Part shown: piece after piece, positions 1 to 5,169 of the stretch
Position numbering within the stretch: the stretch's first letter is position 1
Layout: each line of letters opens with the position of its first letter
From: UBA6215 sp964484255
GTDB taxonomy: Bacteria > Omnitrophota > Gorgyraeia > Pluralincolimonadales > Pluralincolimonadaceae
Reading direction: 5' to 3'
Assembly (NCBI GenBank): GCA_964484255.1
Contig: CAZAEH010000041.1
Coordinates: 1 to 8,731, forward strand
Length of the DNA stretch: 8,731 nucleotides
Notes under the pieces: generated by a model
Told to the model about the DNA's origin: nothing
Seen by the model: only the letters and a program-made list of their open reading frames with translations
Databases searched by the model: none
Position numbers and translations under genes: made by a program

Positions 1-233
1 CTGTCGCCGTTCTTTCTCATCACGGCATCGTCCGGAACGGAGATGGTCGTTTCGTGGAAGACGTTATCGTCCTGGCTGAGCCACTTGACCGTCATCTTTG
101 AGCCGGCCCAGTCTATATCCGATATCTGCCCTTCTGCGGTATTTACAACACGCTGGCTTTGGTCTTCGCAATGGCCAAAGGCGGGCACGGAAAGCAAAAC
201 CAGGGAAAACAGCAGGACGCGCATGTTATTCAT
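1..233 (-). CDS. Secreted small protein of unknown function, 3' end off the window (partial)
   Basis: Only the first 77 codons are in the window. Residues 1-20 (MNNMRVLLFSLVLLSVPAFG) form a classical signal peptide with cleavage likely near residue 20-23, so the product is exported. The following stretch (VVNTAEGQISDIDWAGSKMTVKW, then a beta-rich run and ISVPDDAVMRKNGD) has the G-x-I-x-x-I-D alternating pattern of small periplasmic beta-barrel proteins like DUF5666, but I do not recognise a named family. The start at 233 overlaps the 142-aa gene upstream by 8 bp and has GGGGAAG about 9 nt ahead; a second ATG at 224 (residue 4) is the alternative. It is the last visible member of the nine-gene array, and its function is unknown. 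Confidence 0.7.
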   Translation of the reverse strand, partial: MNNMRVLLFSLVLLSVPAFGHCEDQSQRVVNTAEGQISDIDWAGSKMTVKWLSQDDNVFHETTISVPDDAVMRKNGD

Positions 234-654
234 ACATCCGGACTTCCCCGTAAGGGAAGGTTTGCGTATCATATTCCTCGTATTCATCTATATTTTTTTC
301 GCCTCCGTAATAATCCTTGTCCACCAGGTCTCCTGTCTCGCTATAAAGCTTTCTTTCTTTAAGGCGGCCGTCCTCCCCGTAATATCTTTCTTCCGCAAGC
401 CGGTCCCCTGAATAACGCCATTCCGCCGCGGCCCAGTCATCAACGGGATTCTTGTCAAGCCTGCCGTCCGCTCCGTAATAAGCCTCTCCCGTCTTCCTGC
501 CGTCGGCATCGAATATCTCGACCTTCTGCACCGACCCGTCCGGCCGGTAGCATTTCTTTACCGTAAGCCCGGGACCTATCCCGCCGTAAGCGCCGGCATT
601 CACCGCAAACAGGAGGCTTGTCGCCAGGAACACATATATCGCTTTTTTCACCAT
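226..654 (-). CDS. Secreted protein with tandem Y-x-x-D-G-R-L repeats, unknown function
   Basis: This 142-aa protein begins with a signal peptide (residues 1-22, MVKKAIYVFLATSLLFAVNAGA) and is probably periplasmic or surface exposed. The mature part is built from tyrosine- and glycine-rich units: YRPDGSV (36-42), FDADGRK (48-54), YYGADGRL (59-66), YSGDRL (81-86), YYGEDGRL (91-98), YSETGDL (104-110) and YYGGEKN (115-121). Spacing is irregular, about 10-23 residues. The units resemble MORN-type or YD-type beta-hairpin repeats but do not match a family I can name with confidence. The C-terminus is acidic (DEYEEYDTQ). The ATG at 654 overlaps the end of the YhcH-family gene by 7 bp, and the 3' end overlaps the next gene by 8 bp, which suggests coupled translation. 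Being a real gene is well supported; the role is unknown. Confidence 0.75.
   Translation of the reverse strand: MVKKAIYVFLATSLLFAVNAGAYGGIGPGLTVKKCYRPDGSVQKVEIFDADGRKTGEAYYGADGRLDKNPVDDWAAAEWRYSGDRLAEERYYGEDGRLKERKLYSETGDLVDKDYYGGEKNIDEYEEYDTQTFPYGEVRMYE
243..259 (-). promoter_or_regulatory. Hairpin that may mask the ribosome binding site of the gene ending the array
   Basis: On the minus strand, CTTCCC (259-254), a 5-nt loop and GGGAAG (248-243) form a perfect 6-bp stem. The 3' arm contains the GGGGAAG Shine-Dalgarno-like site of the partial gene starting at 233. The hairpin lies in the last codons of the upstream gene, so translating ribosomes would open it. Coupled translation is an inference. 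Confidence 0.35.
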
Positions 655-1100
655 TTTACAGAGACCTTGACCACAACCTTACGCAAGGCGCGGTCCGCGA
701 TCATCGGGGCATGGGCGTCTTCGGGGAAAAAGACCATGAAAGTCCCGGGTGCATGGGGGACCCATATCTTGGGCATATCGGAATAAAGCTGGAGATCCTT
801 TCCCGGGTCATAACCGCCGTCCTTTACGGAACACTCGGATGCGGGGTTCCAGCCTATCTCGTCAAAACCTGATATGCAATACTGAATATCTATGTTCTGT
901 ATGTGGGACTCGAGTTTCGCGGCTTTGCGGCCGTTGCCTTTGCCTTCAAAGATAGTGGCGCAGATACGCTTTCCGTCTATCTCGTATCTGGCGTCGGGAA
1001 GGTCGGCAAGGTCGCCCCTGCGCAGGAATTCGAAGGCCTTCTTGAAACCTGCGTGCAGGTTATAATATCTTTCGGAGTTTACAAGCTTGTCCAGGATCAT
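648..1100 (-). CDS. YhcH/YjgK/YiaL family (DUF386) cupin-like protein, TabA/EbgC relative
   Basis: This full-length 150-aa protein matches the YhcH/YjgK/YiaL pattern throughout: MILDKLVNSERYYNLHAGFKKAFEFL at the N-terminus, LESHIQNIDIQYCISG (63-78) and FFPEDAHAP (124-132). E64, H66 and H130 fall where the family places its metal-binding residues in a beta-sandwich cupin fold. Family members include E. coli TabA, EbgC (linked to beta-galactosidase Ebg) and YhcH of sialic acid catabolism. Biochemical roles are poorly settled; a sugar-acid or sugar-phosphate related function is usually proposed. No signal peptide is seen, so it is cytoplasmic, unlike its neighbours. The start at 1100 lies 9 nt after the stop of the BamE-like gene, with TGAGG at a suitable distance. 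No sugar catabolic gene is adjacent, so the substrate cannot be inferred. Confidence 0.9.
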   Translation of the reverse strand: MILDKLVNSERYYNLHAGFKKAFEFLRRGDLADLPDARYEIDGKRICATIFEGKGNGRKAAKLESHIQNIDIQYCISGFDEIGWNPASECSVKDGGYDPGKDLQLYSDMPKIWVPHAPGTFMVFFPEDAHAPMIADRALRKVVVKVSVKW

Positions 1101-1109
1101 CGCCGGGCC

Positions 1110-1490
1110 TCACTTGCCCATCAACTCTATCTCTTGGATCTCTTCAAGCAGGCCGTCATCGCTGAAGAACATGTATATCTTCATACCGTTAAAATAATCC
1201 GATGAGCCCGGCTTGTAGACCCATTTCTGCCTTTGGGAGAGGGCTTCCCTGAAGGAAACCTGCGGTTTACCGTACTTCTTCAATATATCGTCCCGGGACA
1301 TTCCCTTCTCTATGGCCCCGCTCTCGAGCGCAGCCTTCAGCTCCTCGAACTGCGCGGTCTCCGCATCATAGGCTTTCTGCGCATTGTCCATGCTGTTGCT
1401 GACCTCGATAAGCGAACCGAGGCCGTCCGCGTAGCATAAGGGCGCGCAAAGGAGCAAAACCGGGAAAAGCACGGAAACAACTGTCTTCAT
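1110..1490 (-). CDS. Secreted coiled-coil protein with SmpA/OmlA (BamE)-like C-terminal domain
   Basis: The protein is 126 aa. I place the start at 1490 because that ATG forms an ATGA overlap with the stop of the upstream gene and opens a signal peptide (MKTVVSVLFPVLLLCAPLCYA, 1-21). The frame stays open to 1538, but that extension (ALDRRIPHHRKNRQK) is basic and not signal-like. Residues 30-60 are helical and probably coiled coil. Residues 61-120 (EKGMSRDDILKKYGKPQVSF, then QKWVYKPG, MKIYMFFSDDGLLEEIQ) have the G-M-S-x-x-x-I-x-x-x-Y-G-x-P motif, the W-x-Y strand and the F-x-x-D-G-x-L ending of BamE/SmpA-type folds. There is no lipobox, so it is probably a soluble periplasmic protein rather than BamE itself. 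The fold is inferred from motifs; the function is unknown. Confidence 0.75.
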   Translation of the reverse strand: MKTVVSVLFPVLLLCAPLCYADGLGSLIEVSNSMDNAQKAYDAETAQFEELKAALESGAIEKGMSRDDILKKYGKPQVSFREALSQRQKWVYKPGSSDYFNGMKIYMFFSDDGLLEEIQEIELMGK

Positions 1491-1810
1491 CTTCTGCCTA
1501 TTTTTACGGTGATGTGGTATTCGTCGGTCCAAGGCCAAAGCATGGCGAAAAAGGAATATTCATTGTCCTTCTTGAAATAAAGGACCTGGTCGTCCCTTAT
1601 CCCGCCGAAATCCTCTATCGCCTGCTGCACCTCGGGCGATACCTTTTTCTTTGACGGGCATATCTTTTCGCCGAAGACTTTGTCCAGCTTCTCTGCCAGC
1701 GCGGGAAGATTGTCCCTGAGTATTACAGCTTCAAAATAGTAATAGCTGTCTACCCTGATGGTATCGAACTCGATACCCTTTATGTCTTCCATCAGGTCTT
1801 TAAACGTCAT
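1487..1810 (-). CDS. Conserved-looking 107-aa cytoplasmic protein, function unknown
   Basis: The protein starts MTFKDLMEDIKGIEFDTIRVDSYYYFEAVI. It mixes an N-terminal helix and strands, a central segment PALAEKLDKVFGEKICPSKKKVSPEVQQAIEDFGGI (36-71), and an aromatic C-terminus (VLYFKKDNEYSFFAMLWPWTDEYHITVKIG, 76-105). There is no signal peptide or membrane segment. I do not recognise the family. Its stop overlaps the next gene by ATGA (1487-1490). No Shine-Dalgarno precedes the ATG at 1810. Instead TGGTAAAAT (1825-1817) sits just 6 nt ahead, consistent with a leaderless transcript. Codon structure and the overlap support a real gene. Confidence 0.7.
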   Translation of the reverse strand: MTFKDLMEDIKGIEFDTIRVDSYYYFEAVILRDNLPALAEKLDKVFGEKICPSKKKVSPEVQQAIEDFGGIRDDQVLYFKKDNEYSFFAMLWPWTDEYHITVKIGRR

Positions 1811-1816
1811 AGCGGG

Positions 1817-1825
1817 ATTTTACCA
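1817..1825 (-). promoter_or_regulatory. Candidate extended -10 promoter for a leaderless mRNA
   Basis: On the minus strand, TGG then TAAAAT matches an extended -10 element (TG-N-TATAAT, 5 of 6 in the hexamer). The hexamer ends 6 nt before the ATG at 1810, so transcription would start at or next to the A of the start codon. No convincing -35 is visible (the best 17-bp-spaced hexamer is poor). It lies in the only real gap (46 nt) of the nine-gene array. Confidence 0.35.
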
Positions 1826-1856
1826 TAAAACATCTGTTTGCTCCATATGATAAAAT

Positions 1857-2438
1857 TTATCTTGCGCCGGCCTTGAGAAGCATATCAATTATCGTAGAAT
1901 CGTCTTTTTCTTCGGCTATTACCAGGGCCGTCTTGCCGTCCCTGTTCTTCTTGTTGACGTTCGCTCCTGCCTCTATCAACATCCTGACTATCCCGGGCTT
2001 TCCGCTCTCCACGGCGAACATCAAGGCGGTCATGTTGGCGGTCGCGTATACGGATTTTATGTTGCTCTGCTGGATATTGGGGTTGGCCCTCTTTGACAGC
2101 AGTAACTTCACTATCTTCTCCTGGCCTTTCTGCGCCGCGAACATCAGCGGGGTCATCCCGTCGTTGTCCGCAAAATTTACGTTGGCGCCTTTCAATATAA
2201 GCAGTTCCGCGACATCAGGGTGTTCGTTCTCTATCGCCAGTATGAGGGGCGTCTTCGCGTTCTCTCCCTTGGCGTTGATAAAGGCCCCGCGCCTGAGATA
2301 CTTTTCCACCTTGGCCTTATTGCCGGTCAGCGCCGCATTTATGAGCTCGCCGTCCTTATCCGACATCGCGGTAAAACCCGTCGCGCAAATCACCACGCCC
2401 AAAAGTGCGGCAAGACACCAGGTTATAGTCGTCCTCAT
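1857..2438 (-). CDS. Exported ankyrin-repeat protein
   Basis: This 193-aa protein has a hydrophobic N-terminus (MRTTITWCLAALLGVVICATGFTA, 1-24) acting as a signal peptide or anchor, so the repeats are probably periplasmic. Ankyrin repeats follow: a degenerate first unit (29-57), then 61-88 (TPLILAIENEHPDVAELLILKGANVN), 95-121 (MTPLMFAAQKGQEKIVKLLLSKRANPN), an insertion of about 14 residues (122-135), 136-162 (MTALMFAVESGKPGIVRMLIEAGANVN) and a final capping unit 168-193. Such domains bind other proteins; the partner is unknown. The start at 2438 is chosen because AAGGAGGAG lies 9 nt ahead and the ATG forms an ATGA overlap with the ClC stop (2435-2438). The open frame continues to 2627, but that part is the antisense-like shadow of the ClC gene. 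Confidence 0.9.
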   Translation of the reverse strand: MRTTITWCLAALLGVVICATGFTAMSDKDGELINAALTGNKAKVEKYLRRGAFINAKGENAKTPLILAIENEHPDVAELLILKGANVNFADNDGMTPLMFAAQKGQEKIVKLLLSKRANPNIQQSNIKSVYATANMTALMFAVESGKPGIVRMLIEAGANVNKKNRDGKTALVIAEEKDDSTIIDMLLKAGAR

Positions 2439-3775
2439 TTTTTTTCGCTCCTCCTTACCAGGCCTATAAGGAACCTCGTCAGGCTCTTCTCCCTCGGTTT
2501 TATCTTGACCACCACATCCTCTATATCCTTGCTGGTATCTACCGAGAGCGACCCGGATTTCTTTATGGCCAATACCTGGGACGGATATACGCTCCTGTGC
2601 CCCGTTATAAGGAAACTGACCACGCACGCCGCCGTGGCGTATGCCGCTACCTTCGGGCCGAAGAGCTCCACGCTCATGATGCTCGCGGAGATCGGGGTAT
2701 TTGCCGCGCCGGCAAGAAGGCTCACGACGCCTATGGCCGCGAAAGTAGAGGTATCCAGGCCGAGCATCTTGCCGAAGAACACGCCGGCGGTAGCGCCGAT
2801 GAAGAATATCGGCGTCACGATACCTCCGCTCCCGCCGAAACTCAGCGTTATGCTGGTAAATACCATCTTGATGATGAAAGCGTACCAGACTATCTTGGCG
2901 CCGGTAAGGGCTCCTTCTATGCTGTCAAGGCCCAGGCCAAGGTAATCTTTGGAAAATATGAACGTAAGCCCTATAAGCAGGGCGCCGCCTATGATACCTT
3001 TCAGCGGCTCCCAGACTTTTATCTTATCCGACATCCTTTCCGAGAAATTCAGTATCTCTATAAGCAGCGCCGAGCAGATACCGAAGAACATGCCTGCGAG
3101 GATGACCTTCAGGAAGAAGACTTCCGAGAAGACCGGGACGAAATTAAGCGTATGGTAGAAATACGTTATCCCGAAGGCCGAGGAGATCTGGTAACTTATG
3201 ATACCTGCCACGAATGACGGCAAAAGGACATCATAGAGAAGGCTGCCCACAAACAGGACCTCTACGCCGAATATGGCACCTGCTATCGGCGTCCCGAATA
3301 CCGAGGCGAACCCGGCGCTGATGCCGCAGATGACCAGCTTCCTGCGGTCGTTGTTATCGAACTTAAAGATATCCGCGAATTTCGAAGCCAGTCCTCCGCC
3401 TATCTGGGCACAAGGGCCTTCCTTCCCCACAGAACCTCCGGCGGCTATGGTTATAAGCGTCGCGAGAAGTTTGATGGGGACTACCATGAACTTTATCTTC
3501 CCCGCGCGCTTATGGATGGCCTCTATGACCTTCTCCGTGCCGTGGCCTTTTGCGTCCGGGGCAAAATATTTTATCATCAGGACGCTCAGGAAGAACGCCA
3601 GCGGCATGAACAGGAAATAATACGGGAACCTGTCCCCCAGCAAGGTGCACCATTTCAGGACCTTCAGGAAGAACGTGGTGGAAATGCCCACTATCACGCC
3701 TATGACCGTGGCAAGGAAGACCCACTTGACCACGCTTATCAGAAGTATCGTTTCTTCTTCTATTCTTCTTTTCAT
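2435..3775 (-). CDS. ClC-family voltage-gated chloride channel/anion transporter
   Basis: This 446-aa protein is the usual length for a bacterial ClC without C-terminal CBS domains. It is a multi-helix inner-membrane protein. GGSVGKEGP (113-121) is the G-K/R-E-G-P filter with the external gating glutamate E119. FGTPIAGAIFGVEV (160-173) and FGGSGGIVTPIFFIGATAG (313-331) are the other ion-pathway helices, and Y397 in RSVYPSQVL aligns with the pore tyrosine. By eye, the GSGIP motif of E. coli ClcA is replaced by GHGTE (77-81), and the internal proton glutamate E203 aligns with V173, as in a large bacterial subfamily and in eukaryotic channel-type ClCs. Chloride channel-like rather than 2:1 exchange behaviour is therefore possible. 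The start at 3775 follows the upstream gene's tandem stop (TGA TAG) by 3 nt; the stop overlaps the ankyrin gene. Confidence 0.95.
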   Translation of the reverse strand: MKRRIEEETILLISVVKWVFLATVIGVIVGISTTFFLKVLKWCTLLGDRFPYYFLFMPLAFFLSVLMIKYFAPDAKGHGTEKVIEAIHKRAGKIKFMVVPIKLLATLITIAAGGSVGKEGPCAQIGGGLASKFADIFKFDNNDRRKLVICGISAGFASVFGTPIAGAIFGVEVLFVGSLLYDVLLPSFVAGIISYQISSAFGITYFYHTLNFVPVFSEVFFLKVILAGMFFGICSALLIEILNFSERMSDKIKVWEPLKGIIGGALLIGLTFIFSKDYLGLGLDSIEGALTGAKIVWYAFIIKMVFTSITLSFGGSGGIVTPIFFIGATAGVFFGKMLGLDTSTFAAIGVVSLLAGAANTPISASIMSVELFGPKVAAYATAACVVSFLITGHRSVYPSQVLAIKKSGSLSVDTSKDIEDVVVKIKPREKSLTRFLIGLVRRSEKK

Positions 3776-3778
3776 CTA

Positions 3779-4111
3779 TCAGTATGTCCCCGACCGTTTC
3801 ATGTGCTCGTCGGACAATCCGAAATAATGCGCTATTTCGTGTATGACCGTTCTCCTGACCGTCTCCTTTATCTCTTCTTCGGTCCGGCACATGCTCTCAA
3901 TGTTGTTCTTGAATATCGATATCTTGTCCGGCAGGACGTTGCCGTAATAATGCATCCTTCTGGAGAGCGGCACTCCCTGGTATAGCCCGAGGAGCCCGCC
4001 GCCTTTGCCTTCTTCTATGACTATGTCTATATTCTCGAGCTTGTCGCGGAATTCTTTCGGCAGGCCCTCTACGGCCGAAATGACGAGCTCTTCGAAGGAG
4101 TTGTCATCCAT
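3779..4111 (-). CDS. Small zincin-like metallopeptidase (Zincin_1, PF06262 type)
   Basis: This 110-aa cytoplasmic protein shows the full pattern of the short zincin-like family: F6-EELVISAVEGLP (to 18), LLGLYQGVPLSRR (40-52), LPDKISIFKNNIE (60-72) and the metal site HEIAHYFGLSDEH (91-103). H91 and H95 are zinc ligands, E92 the catalytic base, and D101 or H103 the likely third ligand. Proteolysis is predicted but not proven for this family, and substrates are unknown. The start at 4111 is chosen because it overlaps the upstream stop as TAATG; an 11-residue extension (MEESPRRPRQV) would be encoded inside the neighbour and is not family-like. The protein ends with tandem stops TGA TAG, 3 nt before the ClC gene, so the two are probably co-translated. 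Confidence 0.88.
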   Translation of the reverse strand: MDDNSFEELVISAVEGLPKEFRDKLENIDIVIEEGKGGGLLGLYQGVPLSRRMHYYGNVLPDKISIFKNNIESMCRTEEEIKETVRRTVIHEIAHYFGLSDEHMKRSGTY

Positions 4112-4833
4112 TACTTGCCGCGGCCGGCGCGGACTTTCTTCCACCGCTCAGCATAAAGGAAGAATACTCCCGGCCCGAATGAAAGCAGCATTATCGAGAT
4201 CCCTGCCGCTATCCCGACAAATGTCGAGAACCCGGCGCAGCAGTAATCCCTGCTCCTGGCTATGATATGCGTAGGCACGGCCACCAACAGCTCGAGCGCG
4301 CTGCCTGCCAGCAGGAACTTGCACTGGCGCTCCACGAAAGTCTTCGGTTTAAGTTTCCTGCCCTGCCTGTAAAATACGACCGCCCAAAATACCCATATCG
4401 CGATAAAGCCTGCCGACCACAACCAGATGCTTCGCTCCTGTAAAAGGAAATCCTTCATCTCTTTGAAATTCATCAGGAAGAATGTTCCTACGAACAGGTC
4501 GAGTTTCCGGCCGGTATATTCGTATAACGCGGCTACCATTCCCCACACCAGTATCGCGGCTAACAGGCCGGATGCCAAGGCCAGGAAAATAACAGGCCTT
4601 TGTGTCACAGGCCTGCCGCTACCCAGCCTTACCGGGATACCCAGCAATGCCGCTTGGCAAAGCAGCATTATCGCAAAAAGCGCCCAATACCTGAAACTGT
4701 TGAAAACCTTGACGGTCTCCATCCAGTTCTGGGCATTGAACATCGACGTAAAACACGTAAGCAAAACCGGTTGCGTAAGGATTATTAAGACAGCGCCATA
4801 AAGGAAGATGATAGTTGCGGCGAAGCGTTTCAT
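4111..4833 (-). CDS. Polytopic membrane protein of unknown function
   Basis: The protein is 240 aa, with about six predicted membrane segments near residues 5-28, 48-68, 80-103, 135-155, 172-192 and 203-228. Between the last two helices is a distinctive polar motif, PTHIIARSRDYCCAGFST (187-204), with H189, R193, D196 and the vicinal cysteines C198-C199. Such residues are unlikely to be random and could bind metal or be redox active, but I do not know a characterised family. The C-terminus is basic (ERWKKVRAGRGK), so it is likely cytoplasmic by the positive-inside rule. The start at 4833 is firm, with AAGGGAGGAAG ending 3 nt ahead. It is the first gene after the promoter at 4877-4905 and shares one base (TAATG) with the zincin gene. 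Confidence 0.8.
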   Translation of the reverse strand: MKRFAATIIFLYGAVLIILTQPVLLTCFTSMFNAQNWMETVKVFNSFRYWALFAIMLLCQAALLGIPVRLGSGRPVTQRPVIFLALASGLLAAILVWGMVAALYEYTGRKLDLFVGTFFLMNFKEMKDFLLQERSIWLWSAGFIAIWVFWAVVFYRQGRKLKPKTFVERQCKFLLAGSALELLVAVPTHIIARSRDYCCAGFSTFVGIAAGISIMLLSFGPGVFFLYAERWKKVRAGRGK

Positions 4834-4876
4834 TGCTTCCTCCCTTCTTGAGTCACTTACCGGTTAATTTGTTTTT

Positions 4877-4905
4877 AGTTTACCACTATCGAACGGCATG
4901 GTCAA
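4877..4905 (-). promoter_or_regulatory. Sigma70-type promoter of the nine-gene array
   Basis: On the minus strand, -35 TTGACC (4905-4900) and -10 TAAACT (4882-4877) are separated by exactly 17 bp. The -35 matches consensus at five of six positions and the -10 at four. Transcription would start near 4870, giving a leader of about 37 nt with a strong ribosome binding site before the ATG at 4833. The -35 is embedded in a 9-bp inverted repeat. Confidence 0.6.
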
Positions 4906-4932
4906 GGAAGGCCTCTACCTATACTTGACCAT
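4898..4932. repeat. Perfect 9-bp inverted repeat overlapping the -35 box
   Basis: ATGGTCAAG (4898-4906) and CTTGACCAT (4924-4932) are exact reverse complements separated by 17 nt. The left arm contains the -35 hexamer of the promoter at 4877-4905; the right arm lies in the last codons of the SemiSWEET gene. It could be an operator or a transcript hairpin. There is no U tract, so it is not an intrinsic terminator. Confidence 0.5.
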
Positions 4933-5169
4933 CATGGCCAATATATAAAAACAGGACAAGAGGGTTATGGAATTGGCGCAGATTATGGGAAGGTTATTTA
5001 TCATTATCCCGTATATCAGCCATAGGAGGATGCCGGTGGAGAAGATGATATACATAGGGAATGAGAGGTCGCGGGCGTGCTTTGTCCGGTGGATCTTATA
5101 GATCTGCGGGAACAAGGCTATGGTGGTGCATGTGGCGGCTAAGAAGCCGAGGATAGTAATGGAATTCAT
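4915..5169 (-). CDS. SemiSWEET sugar transporter (MtN3/PQ-loop family)
   Basis: This 84-aa protein has three membrane helices (about 4-24, 38-56, 61-80), the exact size and layout of bacterial SemiSWEETs, which dimerise in the inner membrane to pass mono- or disaccharides down a gradient. The PQ motif is FPQIYKIHRTK (20-30) with P21-Q22. The family core follows: ARDLSFPMYIIFSTGILLWLIYG, with W50 and then N66 in CANSITL; by eye these align with the pocket tryptophan and asparagine of characterised SemiSWEETs. The start at 5169 gives the standard N-terminus, but the ATG directly abuts the TAA of the OLD gene (5170-5172) and no Shine-Dalgarno is visible, so expression may depend on coupling. Base composition is intermediate between the AT-rich OLD gene and the GC-richer array. 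Confidence 0.92.
   Translation of the reverse strand: MNSITILGFLAATCTTIALFPQIYKIHRTKHARDLSFPMYIIFSTGILLWLIYGIMINNLPIICANSITLLSCFYILAMMVKYR

Noticed and set aside
1491..1538. 16-residue extension of the BamE-like protein
   Set aside because: It would place a basic stretch ahead of an obvious signal peptide and lies inside the upstream gene; the ATGA at 1487-1490 gives the better start.
2439..2627. N-terminal extension of the ankyrin protein in the same open frame
   Set aside because: It overlaps the ClC coding region; the ATG at 2438 has a strong Shine-Dalgarno, an ATGA overlap and starts a signal peptide.
3512..3985. Long plus-strand open frames opposite the ClC and zincin genes (also 2220-2945 and 2597-3217)
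   Set aside because: They lie opposite well-supported genes with clear family motifs, and their translations are rich in charged or low-complexity residues without recognisable domains; they are shadows.
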